Shown here: positions 22,545 to 34,490 of the stretch, in pieces
Layout: each line of letters begins with the position of its first letter
How positions within the stretch are numbered: the stretch's first letter is position 1
DNA from: Berberis thunbergii
Taxonomy: Eukaryota > Streptophyta > Magnoliopsida > Ranunculales > Berberidaceae
Reading direction: 5' to 3'
DNA length: 64,000 bases
NCBI GenBank assembly: GCA_003290165.1
Contig: QNQO01001152.1
Span: forward strand, 186,001-250,000
Made by a program: the position numbers and the translations under genes
Notes under the pieces: generated by a model
Told to the model about the DNA's origin: nothing
Seen by the model: only the letters and a program-made list of their open reading frames with translations
Databases searched by the model: none

Positions 22545-23442
22545 TTATAAATAATAGCGACAGGCAGAGTGTCGTGGCTAAATGGTATTTAAAAAAATAT
22601 TTTAATTTTAGCGACGGCATTTTACCATGGCTAATTGATTTTTTTTTAAAATTTAACATTATTTTTATATTAGCGACGACTTTGTGTCGTGGCTAAATGG
22701 TATTTTAAAAAAATATTTTAATGTTAGCGACGACATTTTGCCGTGGCTAATTGATTTTTTAAAAAAAAATTTAACATTATTTTTATATTAGCGATGGCAT
22801 TTTGCCGTGGCTAAATGGTATTAAATTTTTTTTTTAATTTTAGCAACGACATTTTGCCGTGGCTAATTGATTTTTTAAAAAAATTTAACATTATTTTTTA
22901 TTTTAGCGACGACATTGTGCCGTAGCTAAATGGTTTTTTTTTAAAAAATTTAACATTATTTTTATATTAGTGATGGCATTTTAAAATATTTTTAAAATGT
23001 CGTCGCTAATATAAAAATAATGTTAATTTAAAAAAAATCAATTAGCCACGGCAAAATGCTGTCGCTAACATTAAAATATTTTTTTTAAATACCATTTAGC
23101 CACGGCACAATGCCGTCGCTATTATAAAAATAATGTTAAATTAAAAAAAATCAATTAGCCAAGGCAAAATGCCGTCGCTCAAATTAAAATATTTTTTTAA
23201 ATACCATTTAGCCATGACACTCTGCCCGTCGCTAATGGTTATTTATATTCGGGACTTAGCGAGGGCAGGAAGTCGTCGCTAACTAGTAACGGCTGTTTTG
23301 CTGTCGCTGATTCAAATAGCGACAATAATTGTAGCTACGAGATTGCGACGGTTGTTGTGCCGTCGCTGATTCCTTTTAGCTATGGTTTTAGCTCAATCAG
23401 CAACGTTTTTTTGCCGTTACTGATTTCAATTTTTTGGTAGTG
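22545..23442. mobile_element. CACTA-type element end with giant palindromic array
   Basis: The right end, read inward on the minus strand, is CACTACCAAAAAATTGAAAT at 23442, a CACTA terminus. Inside is a stack of subterminal units of the form TTAGCGACGGCATTTTGCCG followed by TGGCTAA and an AT spacer. The units point one way from about 22551 to 22985 and the opposite way from there to 23236, forming arms of about 340 bp each. Each unit is itself a small palindrome. No CACTA terminus is visible at the left, so the left end is lost or the palindrome replaced it. No coding capacity; en/Spm-type TNPA-binding arrays are the known analogue. Confidence 0.65.
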
Positions 23443-23499
23443 ATATATAAACCCAAGCTTGACAAAAAAATGGCTTTTAAGTCTGGTTGCCTAAAATTT

Positions 23500-23705
23500 G
23501 GAACCCTCATAATAATAAATCATGTACAACATAATTAGTATTTTCTTTTAAATGTTAATACTCTGGAACATATTTCTATTTATCCAATAATCCGTATAAG
23601 TGGGTTTGGGAATATTTCATATTCATATGCACAAGAGTTGTATTCCCAAGCCCACTCATAGGGAGTATTGGATAAATAGAAACATGTTCCAGATCGAGTA
23701 TTAAC
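23500..23705. repeat. Block shared with 30290-30430, with a local inverted repeat
   Basis: From 'ccctcataataataaatcatgtac' to 'catatgcac.agagtt' this matches 30290-30430. Within it, 'gttaatactctggaacatat..ctatttatccaata' (from about 23554) recurs inverted at about 23645-23705, giving a hairpin. Just beyond, 23690-23740 on the minus strand reads SGGVSSKKVNT, the same peptide found on the + strand at 29830-29850, so a scrap of the resistance-gene relic is inverted here. Confidence 0.5.
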
Positions 23706-25018
23706 CTTTTTAGAACTCACACCACCACTTGGATGTATAAGCGGGTAGTAAAACACTTTGGTGTTATATGATATATCATGGGTTTGTGAATCTAATTTGG
23801 AAATAATGCATCTTATGTGAGGAATTATTGAAGGAGTTATTGTGACTATTCTCGAATCAGTAGCATCCATCACAAAAACACTTGATCCTTGCATATAAGC
23901 TATTATATGCACGATGAAACGGATTAATTATTTACAAAAAATTTAGCCATGAGGGCCCAATAGGAAGCTTCATTGTTGGGCTAGGACTCACTTAAATTCC
24001 ATTTAGTTAACACGACCCTACTAAATATATAAAAAATCATAATTAATTTGTTTGAGCTAAAATTTTGAAAAAAATTAAATCCACAACATAAACAATGTGA
24101 TGAACTTTCAGCTCATTTTGACAAGTGTGCCATAAGCTACGTGCAGAGGGTAAAAAATGAATTTCTTTATAATAATCACAAAGCGAGCAAGAGCACACTT
24201 TGAGCAAGACACAGGTTGATAGGCTGCCAAAATCCAGTGTCATAAGACCACCCGAAATTGTGGTCTTAAAACACTAAAAAAAATCATCTATCAAGATATC
24301 TTATGCTAAAAGTTACTAAATACTGACACGTGCTTTTTTTTTTTTTTTTGGATGAAACTACCTTCAGTGAAAAAGAGAAACACAATTTCCTGTCTTTCAA
24401 ACACCTCTTCACATCCAACCTTACCGGCCTGATCTTTGCAATCAAGGATTATGGTTTCATTTTTCGAGTTAATTTTAAGAAATATTTAGTAAAATGTTTA
24501 ACGTAAAAATTTGATTATAATTTTACATTTAATAATATAAGTTATGCATTTTAAACTCTTAAATACCACATAAAAAGTCTCATATAAGTCATAGTGTCAT
24601 ATAAACTACATATTACATAAGAATCAATCACATAACATACTTTTGATACCAAAATAACATTATAGCAATGTTAATTTTAGTTTATTAAATTATTTAACAC
24701 TTCATAGCAAATCATATGTACTTTTAATTATTAGCTTTATCTGTTTTTTTTTTTTTTAATATTATAACTTGTTTAGTAGGTATAGCAACTTGTTCAAATT
24801 TTCATTTGTGTGGTTGACATTAAAGTTGCACCATACATCCAAAATTTTGGATAATTGGTATAAGTATGTAACAGTGAAGGTATGGAACTGTGTCTCTGAA
24901 GTAGAATTTAGGTTTGTGCAAATTGCAAAACATTTAATCTAAATATTGGTCTCAGAAGCAACCCTTTACCATTAATATTTTACAAACTACTTTGGCCATT
25001 TTATTTATTCGACCATTG
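23706..25018. other. No supported gene
   Basis: Apart from the small inverted resistance-gene scrap at its left edge, this is AT-rich sequence with homopolymer T runs (24337-24350, 24746-24758). A 110-codon minus-strand frame (23912-23580) runs through the hairpin and is not a gene. Confidence 0.3.
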
Positions 25019-26640
25019 AACGGATCTTTTGAACAAGTACAAAGATCCATCAACAAGAGTATAAATAATGCATTAAACTATTATATTTCGAAACCATGTA
25101 ATAGATGACTACATGGAGGCCAGCCAGGATAGACTGTATTGTGCATATTTAATAATTCCTTGTCAACTTATGAATATCTATATACGTGGAAGCCAGCCAG
25201 GACTGATTTAATGGGCAAATTAATAATATTGGCCGTCTTGTTGAATTTAAAACAAATGGAATCTCGATCTCGTACATCAATTTACATAGACCCATACAAT
25301 CAACACAAGTTGCTCGAGTAGGGAAGGGAGGCAGAAAATTAATTAATTCTAATTAGAGACTGTATCGGATTAGTTGGCTAAGATTATTTTATCACAAGAG
25401 GTTAAGTGCCTAATATAGCTTTTTAGTTTTTTTAATTTAGTGTTGACTGACTTTGCTAGCAGGTAAACAAGGTGATGTGTTTGTTTTCATATATCAGCAT
25501 GTCTCTTGCATCTTATTTTCATTTTCCTTTCTCCATTCCCTTGCAGTGCCCTTCGTGTATCCAACTCAACCTCCTTGAAGAACACTTGGAAGAGCAGGTA
25601 CTTTCTTCTCATGTTTATTTATTTTCTCCAATATGATCTCTAGTTTTTCTTCTCATGTTTCTTTATATTCTCTAATCTGATCTCTAGTTTCTTTATATTT
25701 TCTCTACTATAAGATGTATGGCTCTCAATTTACTTGAAAGTTTTTTTTTTCCAACTAGGCATCTAATTTGTCAAGGATTGTGATTTTCTCTTTAAAAATA
25801 GTTTCAGTCTTCTATTTTAAGAAATATTTAGTTGTATGGTAAAAAATGATTTTTTTTTCAAGAATATGCCGAAAAGTAAGATCAAGGAATTTGATTTCTC
25901 AAAAAATGTCGATATTTCACAAAATATATCTTATTTTCGAGTTACCGAAATTTCTTTCGTAATCTGAAATATTCATTTATTTTGTTAGCTCAATGTCACT
26001 TTCCCTACATTTTAGCCTGTTTTAACTTTAGTTTTAGTATTAAAATTTTGGTATATAAGTAATTTTATGCAATATATTATTTGTATGACATTATGAGTCT
26101 TGTGGTGCTCTTTATGTAATATATAAGAGTTTAAAATGCTGAAATTATATTGATAACTTCAAAATTACAATCGAAAATTTTACATTTTTCTATATATAAC
26201 AAAGTATTTCTTAAAATCGACTTACCGAAATTACCTCAAAAAACGAAATCACAGTTCTTGAATAAGATACAAGTAAATTAACCTAATAAAACATTAAATA
26301 TTTAAATGAAGCCTAAGCACATAAGTAGCCCTATAAATGTAATTTTCTTCATAAATTTTTGGGGTTTACACCAAAATATCGAAATCTATGAAAATGACGA
26401 AAGATTCCACCTAATAAAATTTAATTTGCTCCATAACTTTTTGGGTTTTACACGAAACTACCGAAATTTACGAAATAACACGAATATTTTCAAAATAACT
26501 AGTCAAAATAACATACTTTTCGATTTCGGTACTTTTAATTTTTAGATCTCAAAAATGAAATATTTCACGAAATTTCGAAAAATTTCACTAAATCACAGTC
26601 CTTGGTATTTATTCGACCATTTAACGGATCTTTTGAACAA
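25019..26640 (+). repeat. Tandem unit A of a relic resistance-gene flank
   Basis: Begins and ends with 'cgaccatt.aacggatctttt'. In between come 'ccatgtaatagatgac', 'tggaatctcgatctc', 'gttaagtgcctaat', and an exon-like segment at about 25546-25598 bounded by TTGCAG and GTACTT (CIQLNLLEEHLEEQ). Then follows an AT-rich stretch full of 'gaaattt' words. Units B (30443) and C (32787) repeat this order. Unit A lacks the Tourist MITE found in B and the foldback MITE at the start of C, so it shows the empty state of both sites. Confidence 0.6.
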
Positions 26641-27234
26641 GTACACATATCCATCTATTCCAATATAAGAGTACTAGAGGGTCGACATGTTCTACATAAG
26701 TACAAATTAAAAATTTAGGTGATTTGGTTAAAATTTTTATGTTGGCTATCAAAATATTTTAATAATTTTGGAACATTAGTTAAAAAAATTACACGCCCCA
26801 ATTTTGCTAGTATGCACTAATATGGTATAAGTTTCTAACAATCATTTAATTTTATTTCAATTTGCAACCGAACTTGATGAAAATTTTCTACTTTGGAGAG
26901 GGCATTTTCAGGAAAAATAAAGTTTGAGATACATTAATTAATAATCCAAGCAATTTGCTGCATTTTATGAAGTTTGCACATGCCTTGCATGTGCAATCGA
27001 TGGAGGGTATTTGAGTTATTAAATCAATATTTACCAGTCAACATAGTTAACCTAACAGATCTGTTATAGAATGAGGGTAAAATTTAAAATGAGAGCTAAA
27101 CTCAATTAGATATAAATTAATGAGGGTCAAACTCAAAAAAACCATTATTTTCTTTTTCTTTTTTTTTTAAATTTTTTTATAAAGCACACGTGCTAAATAT
27201 ATTAGTAAAATACTAAAATGAGAAGGTACAAAAG
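26641..27234. other. AT-rich remainder of unit A, nothing else recognised
   Basis: Continues the A/B similarity to about 26930 ('gcaac.gaacttgatgaaaatttt'), then becomes unique AT-rich DNA with a T/A homopolymer run at about 27146-27180. No gene or RNA seen. Confidence 0.35.
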
Positions 27235-27650
27235 CGAGCAGCAGTGCGCTTGGCAAGGTTGTGAGCTAAACCATTATGCTCATGCCTTAAATATTTACAT
27301 GTCCAACCTTCATTAACTTTAGCAATCTAATAATATTGTTGATAACAAGTTTCCACATCCAATCGATGTTCTGCAAACCTGCAGAAGCATCTTATAAAAT
27401 TGAGTTGAGAGTCATGGAACCTATTAATTAACAATATACCATATTTCCACCCGTGAAGATGAATCAGAGTGAGGGCAACTTCAGCTACAAGACACTCCAC
27501 CATAGTACTGTTAGGACTCTCCCATCAATTTTGAATGCACATTGAGCAAAAGTATTCCCTTGATCATACATGAATACCAATAGCACCATATTGAGACATA
27601 GTATAACAACTAGCATCATAAGTAATCACCAAAAATTGATAGCAATCAAG
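27235..27650 (-). pseudogene. LINE-derived RNase H-like fragment
   Basis: On the minus strand the translation runs from a QYGAIGIHVYDQGNTFAQCA segment at about 27600 through decayed middle parts to WTCKYLRHEHNGLAHNLAKR at about 27250. Plant LINE and RVT_3-type RNase H domains end in a tryptophan, H..R..N..AH.LAK pattern and begin with a 'G.G..V.D..G....A' strand, which this matches. Stops and frameshifts interrupt it. No reverse transcriptase lies upstream, so it is an isolated scrap. Confidence 0.5.
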
Positions 27651-29694
27651 AACTTTCTAGTGAAGTTTTATGTTTTATATTGGATGTTACTATGTGTGTT
27701 CAACTATTTGGCTCGGTTGCTCTGACATATTAGGATGTTTCGAATCTTCCGATTTTAAATTATGTACCCCAAGTTATCGGTTTTTATTAATTAAAATCAT
27801 TTAGTGGCAAAATTTTCTTATTTAGGAAAATTTATCGTTTAAGAGCATTAATATTCAAGAACATATGTGACAATTATTATTATTTATAAAACTAAATTCG
27901 GTCGCGCATTCGTTAAATTTCATTATGTTCATCAACCGTAAAGGGGCTGACAAAATTAAAATGTTTTAAGTCAAATAAATTAAAAATGAAATCAATAAAT
28001 CAATTTCACTATTATTATATCATATTCGAAAAAAATGTATTTAAAATATAAAAAAACCTATATCCAAAATTTTACATTTGGAAATCCTCCTTCTTACAAC
28101 GTCCTCAATCAATATCACATTTGGAATCCAAAATGTTTACGAGTACACTAAGCAAATTTTAAAAGCTAAAAATCAAATATAAAGTTGGGGTCCTTGAGCC
28201 AACAGTCGGGTACACATAACAACTCCCTTTAGATTTTGCATATTTTGCTATGGAAGAATGCTAGCTACCTTCTTCTTACACATTTTCCTTTCTTTGAATT
28301 ACATTGTCTTCTATATTTTAAATCTCATAAACAAAAAGAAAGGGAATCCTTGATTCCCTCATAAATCTAAACTTTGTATTTTTATGAAATCAAATCTCAT
28401 ACTCGTCGTCCTTTGTTGATTATGGTTCATTCCAGAGTGATGCTGTGCACCTTGCCTAATTATCATACTTTCGTAACTTACATGAGATGGCATGACTACA
28501 TGATCACCACTTCGCAAATTACAAATTTCCCAATTTTAAAGAAAGATTATAATCCCCCAAAATGGGATTTTACTTTAAGCCATCTTTATCCTGTCCAAAC
28601 ATGATCTGTGTAGAGTTTCAATACATGGAGGGATTCAAGAGAATATTAACAAAAACCCCAATACATTACAAATAACCCAGCCTTTTTGAGCTTGGTTTAA
28701 ACCAAATTCCATCAAAGATAGAAAAAGAGAAAATAAAATGGACACTTAGTTACATTTTCATTTTCTGACAAACTCTAAATTTTGGGGGTGATAATTCTCC
28801 TCAATATCTCACTTCTTTTCCCATTAACCACTACTTCTATAATCACACATATTATTGTCAACTACATTTCTCGATGGCTCATCTATTCTCCAATCTTTAC
28901 ATTGTCATCAAAAATTGTATTTGTATTACAAGCAATCAAACTTCAAACAAAAGTCTGTCAAACTCTAGATCCAAATCAATAACGACTTGACACAAAACTT
29001 CAAATGTATCATCCATTCAAACACCGATTTAACCATGGCTCCACTAGCAAAAAAACTCCAAAGTTTGATTTTGCTTCTTCATTATTCATGAAAATTTCAC
29101 AAAGAATATTTAATTATATTTGTATGACAATACATATAATTGTTTCTTGAAAACTTATGTACACCAAGTTTACAACCAAATATAACGATGAGATTGAAAT
29201 GTAAAATTTCAGTTCTTTTGTCGAACCCACTTGTAACAACCGAAAGCATTTTCGATGGAGAGGATAATTGATTTCAAGGGGCGATTCTCAAAAGACAAAA
29301 GTGCAAAAATAATGAAGAAAACTATTCAATGGCTTATGACCTATTTAATGGTTTCCATATAATTTTAGCCTGTCATGTTTGCTAGTTTTTTATTTATTTA
29401 AAAATAAAATATATTTTTACATTTTTTACCATTTCTCTTTAAAACATAACCACAAATACTATCTATAGAAGGATTGTAAGAAAACCAAAAAAGCTAAAAA
29501 AAAATAAAACTAGCAAACAAGGCTGGCTAGAATTGTTGAAAGCAATGTGCACCATATCAAGTAAGAGTCCTACTTTTGTCAGTAGATCAATTATTGGAAA
29601 AAGCTTAATAGGCTTCAAGTCATTATTGTCGACTTTTATTCTTACTTTCCTTCCTCTCATATTATGACGGTGTTGTAGAAAAATGCGATCGAAT
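27651..29694. other. No supported gene
   Basis: Long AT-rich tract. The frames at 28374-28604 and 28782-28982 are low-complexity and match no family. At 29455-29540 a segment with 'agcaaacaaggctggctaga' is repeated near 50340-50420, so a small dispersed repeat is present. Confidence 0.35.
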
Positions 29695-29858
29695 CTTTGC
29701 TAGTAAAGAAACAGGTTTTTGTCTTAACTGAGGAAGTTTATTATGGGAGAGAAGAAGAAAAAGAACATATGGTGGAGCTATTGTTGGCTCGTACACGTGT
29801 TCAATCTGTATATAGAAATCCAAGTGGTGGTGTGAGTTCTAAGAAGGTTAATACTTAG
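29695..29858 (+). pseudogene. CNL fragment upstream of the P-loop
   Basis: The + strand translation SKETGFCLTEEVYYGREEEK followed by EHMVELLLARTRVQSV corresponds to GRETGSVLTEHVVGREKDKQ and KLVSLLLDQ of the intact CNL gene (residues 145-172). It then runs to SGGVSSKKVNT and a stop. The linker just before the P-loop is present, but no nucleotide-binding motif follows. It sits 500 bases upstream of tandem unit B. Confidence 0.6.
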
Positions 29859-30442
29859 ACATGATTCACAAAAAATGCATGCTATACATGTTTTGGTGAA
29901 ACTTGGTGCTCACGAACTTCTCATGTAATCTTGAAATATAGAAAGCTGCTTGTCCGCTTACTCAGACTCCACACTAGTTCGGGGATACCATGTTTTTGAA
30001 CTACAATATAACTATGACAAAGACGATGCTTCTCCTACCACCAATTCCCTAAGAAATACGAAGTCACAAACTGTTGTGTGCCACTGTCACTATAAATACG
30101 AGACATGTATACGAGAAACCTTGTAGTTTGTTTATGGCTGCAATGTAGTTTATTTATTTTATGATGGGATCAGTTGGTTGAAGAAGGTGGCTGAACTATT
30201 GCTCATGGTACAGACACATTAGGGGGCAAAAAGGATTGTCAATATAGATAACAGAGCATGATCTTAGATTGGAAACTTCGTCTATATATAAACCCTCATA
30301 ATAAATCATGTACAAAGTAATTAGTATTTCTTTTCAATGTTAATACTCTGGAACATATTTCTATTTATCCAATACTCTGTATAAGTGGGCTTCGGAATAT
30401 TTCTTCTTCATATGCACGAGAGTTCTATTTATCCAAAACCAT
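29859..30442. other. Relic flank, no gene
   Basis: Non-coding. Its right half (30290-30430) repeats 23500-23640. I see nothing else. Confidence 0.3.
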
Positions 30443-32040
30443 GTAATAGACTTATTGTTCATGATTGATCACATTTTATATCAGATTCAATGGGCAAACA
30501 GTATTGGCCATCCTGTTGGATTATTAATATGACAAACTAAATGGAATCTCGATCTCATAAATCAGTTTACATAGATGAACAGTGAATACAAGTTGCTCGA
30601 GTAAGGAACGAATCACACACGGTTAAGTGCCTAATCTGTCTACTTAGGGTGTGTTTGGTTGCATGGAATCCAAACACATTTATGATCAATATTTGGTTTT
30701 GTGATCAATGGTGGGAATGAAAGTCCTATGAAAATGAGAATCACATGCCTTGGGGGGCCAAGGAGTGAGATTCCCATGTTTATGAGACTTCCATTCCCAC
30801 CATTGATCACAAAATCAAGTGGTGGTCAAATGGTAAATGTGGAGTGATATATCAATTTAGCCTAAAATATAGTGGTCTCCTCAAGGATTCCCATGGCATA
30901 AGATTCCATGCAACCAAACACACCCTTAGTTATTTAATTAAGTATTATCTGACTTTGCTAGCCGGCAGACTAAGTATTTAGCTTGTTTTAACAGGCTCAC
31001 ATTTGAGCATATTTGTTGCATCTCATTTTCATCTTCTTTTCTCTGCTTCCCTTGCAGCGTTCTGTGTATAATCTCAACCTTATTGAAGAACACTTGGAAG
31101 TGTCGTAGGTACTTTATTTCTTCTTATGAAGTTTCTTTATTTTCTCCAATCTGATCTCTAGTTTTTCTTCTCATGTTTCTTATTTTCTCTAATCTGATCT
31201 AGTTTCTTTATATTTTCTCTAGTCTTAGATGTATGGCTCTCAATTTACTTGCAAGTTTTTTTTTCAACTAGGCATCTCTAATTTGTAAAGGATTGTTGCG
31301 ACTTTCTCTTTCGAAATGGTTCCAGTCTTCTAATTTTAAGAAATATTTGTTGTATGGTAATAAAAATATAAAAAATTCAAGAATATGCAGAAAAGTAAGA
31401 TACAAGTCAATTAACCTAATAAAAACATTAAATATATTAAATGAAGCCTAAGCACACAAGTAGCCCTATAAATGTAATTTTTTCATAATTTTGGAGTTTA
31501 CACAAAAATATCGAAATTTACAAAAATGACGAAATATTTCAGCTGATAAAATTTAAGTTGCTTCATAACTTTTTGGGGTTTACACGAACTGTCGAAATTT
31601 ATGGAAAACGTGAAAATTTTGGAAATAACTTGTCAAAATAACGTACTTTTTGATTTCAGTGCTTTAAATTTTGAGATACTTCGTGAATTTTGTAAAATTT
31701 CACAAAATCACAGTCTTTGGTATTTATTCGACCATTGAACGGATCTTTTGAACAAGTACACAAATCCATCTATTCCAATATAAGAGTACTAGTGCGCATA
31801 TATTTAATATTGATTTTATTTAAAAATTATTAAGTACAAAAAAAAATTGTAGGTGATTTGGCAAAAAAATTTAAATTGGAATAATTTTGGGACATTAGTT
31901 TAAAAAATTACACTTGCCGATTTTGCTACTATGCATTAATATGGTATAAGTTTCCTAGCAATCATTTAATTTTATTTCAATTTGCAACTGAACTTGATGA
32001 AAATTTTTTACTTTGGAGAGACATTTTCGGGAAAAATAAA
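30443..32040 (+). repeat. Tandem unit B of the relic resistance-gene flank
   Basis: Same order of landmarks as unit A: 'ccatgtaatag', 'tggaatctcgatctcat', 'gttaagtgcctaat', the exon-like segment at about 31058-31110 (LNLIEEHLE, preceded by CTTGCAG; here it runs into a TCG TAG instead of GAG CAG GT), the 'gaaattt' AT tract and 'cgaccattgaacggatct' at about 31728. A 279-bp Tourist MITE interrupts it at 30647. The stop and altered donor suggest the exon is dead in this copy. Confidence 0.6.
30647..30925. mobile_element. Tourist-like (PIF/Harbinger) MITE, 279 bp, TTA target
   Basis: Perfect terminal inverted repeats beginning GGGTGTGTTTGGTTGCATGG, with longer near-perfect pairing further in (TGATCAATGGTGGGAATG and its complement). 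Flanked by TTA on both sides (30644-30646 and 30926-30928), the 3-bp target of PIF/Harbinger elements. Unit A at about 25410 has the same flanking sequence without the element. Confidence 0.85.
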
Positions 32041-32597
32041 ATTTGACGGACTTAAGGTTATATTATGATATAGTAGATAATTTTGAGCGTCAGACTTAAG
32101 TTAAAATCAAACAATATTTGAGAAGGACTGATTCAATAAGAAAAGGAAATGGCAATGATGCAAAGAGAAGTTTGGGATTTGAGGAGCCGTTGGAGATATT
32201 GGACATAGTGAGGTTGGAAGTTGATGGTTGAGAGAGTCTTTGAGCTTTGCCTATGCTTGAATGATTGCTCTAGCTGATGAAAAAGGAGGAGGGGGTTTGC
32301 CGTTGGGTTTTCATCAACTGGGGAAGGTTTTTTTGGACATATCTTTTTCTCAAGAGATTGAGAAACCCAGATATTTCGTCGGCTTGGAATTTGGGAAAGG
32401 CGATGAACCCCATTAAAAATGCATTCGGTTCAGGGATGGGTTGGGTTAGGTTAGGTTTTCGTGAATTGGTTTGGGACATTTTTTTGACATTCAACATTTG
32501 CTCAATACCAACACACTGTTAGAGAATTGAATTTAAGTTACAAATGTTAGATAAGATATGACAATACAATAATGAATTCAACTATTATATTTCAAAA
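32041..32597. other. No gene recognised between units B and C
   Basis: A GC-richer patch (32110-32520) is open on both strands (32277-32522 plus, 32270-32497 minus) but gives no family signature. It is absent from the corresponding place in unit A and may be an unrecognised insertion. The stretch from about 32570 resumes similarity with unit A. Confidence 0.3.
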
Positions 32598-32774
32598 GAG
32601 CTTTGCTAGGGGTCGAGGGAGGGAGCGAGGGATGGGTGGTAACCACCCATCCGCCGCGAGATGAGCGCATTGGCCTCGAGACACGCAATGTTGCTCATCT
32701 CGAGCAAGATGAGTGGCTTCCACCCATCCCTCGCCTCTTTCCCTCGTTCCCTCCCTCGACCCCTAGAATTTTCG
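32598..32774. mobile_element. Mutator-like foldback MITE, copy 2 (177 bp, 9-bp TSD)
   Basis: Ends GAGCTTTGCTAGGGGTCGAG and CGAAAATTCTAGGGGTCGAG (right end inverted), arms GGGATGGGTGG / CCACCCATCCC, centre CTCGAG. Perfect 9-bp duplication ATTTCAAAA at 32589-32597 and 32775-32783. The related unit A has 'ctattatatttcgaaaccatg' at about 25079 with no insertion, an independent empty site for this event. Confidence 0.9.
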
Positions 32775-33420
32775 ATTTCAAAATCATGTAATAGATGACC
32801 ACATGGACGCCAGCAAGGATAGACTGAATTGTGCACGTTTGATCATATTTTATATCAAGAATATTCATTGTTAACTTATGAATATCTATTACATGTAGGC
32901 CAGCCATACAGATTCAATATGCAAATAGTATTGGCTGTCATGTTGAATTTTGATCAATATGATAAAAATAAATGGAATCTCGATCTCATATATCAGTTTA
33001 CATAGATAGAGAGATACAGTCAACACAACTTGCTGGAGTAGGGAAGGTAGCCAGAAAATTAATTAAATGCTTATTCATCAAAATCAATGATTATTTTTAT
33101 AGCATGGCTTTGCTACAAGAAAACTAGGTGACTTTTTTTTTATTTTTTATTTTTTATTTGTTTGTTTTTTCGCCAGGCTCACATTTGAGCGTATCTGTTG
33201 CTCTCATTTTCATATTCCTTGCTCTATTTCCCTTGCAGCGTTTTGTGTGTATCAAACTCGACCTCATTGAAGAACAGTTGGAAGAGCAGGTATTTTCTTC
33301 TCATGTTTCTTTATTTTCTACAATCTGATCTCTAGTTTCTTTATGTTTTCTCCACACTGAAATGTATGGCTCAATTGACGTAGAATTTTATTTTTAACTA
33401 GGCATCTCTAATTTGTTAAT
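32775..33420 (+). repeat. Tandem unit C, truncated
   Basis: Carries 'tcatgtaatagatgacc', 'tggaatctcgatctcat' and the exon-like segment at about 33238-33289: an AG acceptor (CCCTTGCAG), then RFVCIKLDLIEEQLEEQ, then a GTATTT donor. This is the best-preserved copy of the segment. The AT-rich 'gaaattt' tract of A and B is missing after about 33420. Confidence 0.6.
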
Positions 33421-33835
33421 ATATGTCATGGCGGACCTTGATCTAGGTAAATAAGGGTTCTTTGGTCACAAAAAAAAAAGACTAAACCATTGATTACTAG
33501 AAAATTTTGAGTTTGAGGAGGTAAGTCAAAATTACCTTAATTTTTTTAAATCCAAGACCGTCACCGTCACTTGATTAGCTCTTTTAGCCAGTTGTAAACA
33601 CCGAATGCTCAAGTGGCTTACATGTTCATCAAATGATAGTGTAAAAATAACAAATTTCTTTGCTTAACAAAAAAGCATTCCTTTAGACTTTCAAAATACT
33701 ATTCTATCTTTTCTGTGATCCATTAGAAATTAGACAATATTCAGATTGCTAAAATTATGTCCAATAGAAAACCTTAGGTAATGTAACAAATAAGTAATTT
33801 AGGGTTTATTATTATTATTATTAATATTATTTATT
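33421..33835. other. No gene recognised
   Basis: AT-rich DNA with an A run near 33470 and a TTA-rich microsatellite at about 33810-33835 that adjoins the LINE tail. Nothing else seen. Confidence 0.3.
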
Positions 33836-34490
33836 ATTTTTTTAAATTAACCTCCCGAGGGGAGGGGCATCTATGAGATGCAAAACCTTTACTACTTGAT
33901 AAAAAAAATATTTTACACCAGTCAAAGGTACATAACGACTTTGCCCGAAAAAATAAAAACAAAAATATAGAGTCTAAACCAAAGAACCAAATCAAAAAAA
34001 AAAAAAAAAAAAAACCCAAAGCTTTAAGGCCTAAAACCAAGAATTCAAAGAAGAGGACCTTAATAAGGCCCTTCACCAAAAACATTCTAAGTAACCAAAG
34101 ACAATGGAAGCCAAGAAAAGAGCAGTTCCTCCTTCTACTCCATATCAACAGAGTGCTAAGAATTGAACTCAAAGAACCACGGTCCAACTTCTGCATTAAA
34201 AAAATGGAACAGCCTCTGTTTCAAAACAGAGAGCCCAGACAGACACAAACTGCTGAGCTGCTCTGTTTCAAAACAAAACCTCCTAAACCACCAAAGTAGC
34301 CGTCCACGCCTGCAAGCCCTAAAACCGTGCGTGCTGTCCCAAAACGAAGCCGTGCATTGTGTCCCAAAAATGCTCCAAAAACAGGGGCCTTTTCAAGCAA
34401 CCAACCTGACCAGCAGTCACTGCAAAACTGCATACTACTGAACCTCCCAGTTCTGAAATGAACACCAAGAGCCATCTCTTTTACTCTATC
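33836..34490 (-). mobile_element. LINE 3' end, minus strand (split by a gypsy insertion)
   Basis: On the minus strand it reads 'tttttcgggcaaagtcgtta', 'ttatcaagtagtaaagg', then 'gggaggttaattt' and an A/T tail, the same tail as the + strand LINE at 16560-17053. Its 5' side stops at the 5-bp target of the gypsy element at 34491. The RNase H part of a minus-strand LINE resumes on the far side at 39994-40535. A long A run at about 33997-34014 lies within its 3' UTR. Frames at 33834-34511 have no conserved domain. Confidence 0.65.

Noticed and set aside
32270..32522. Genes on either strand in a GC-richer patch
   Set aside because: The two frames are antisense to each other, lack domains and are not conserved in the related unit A.
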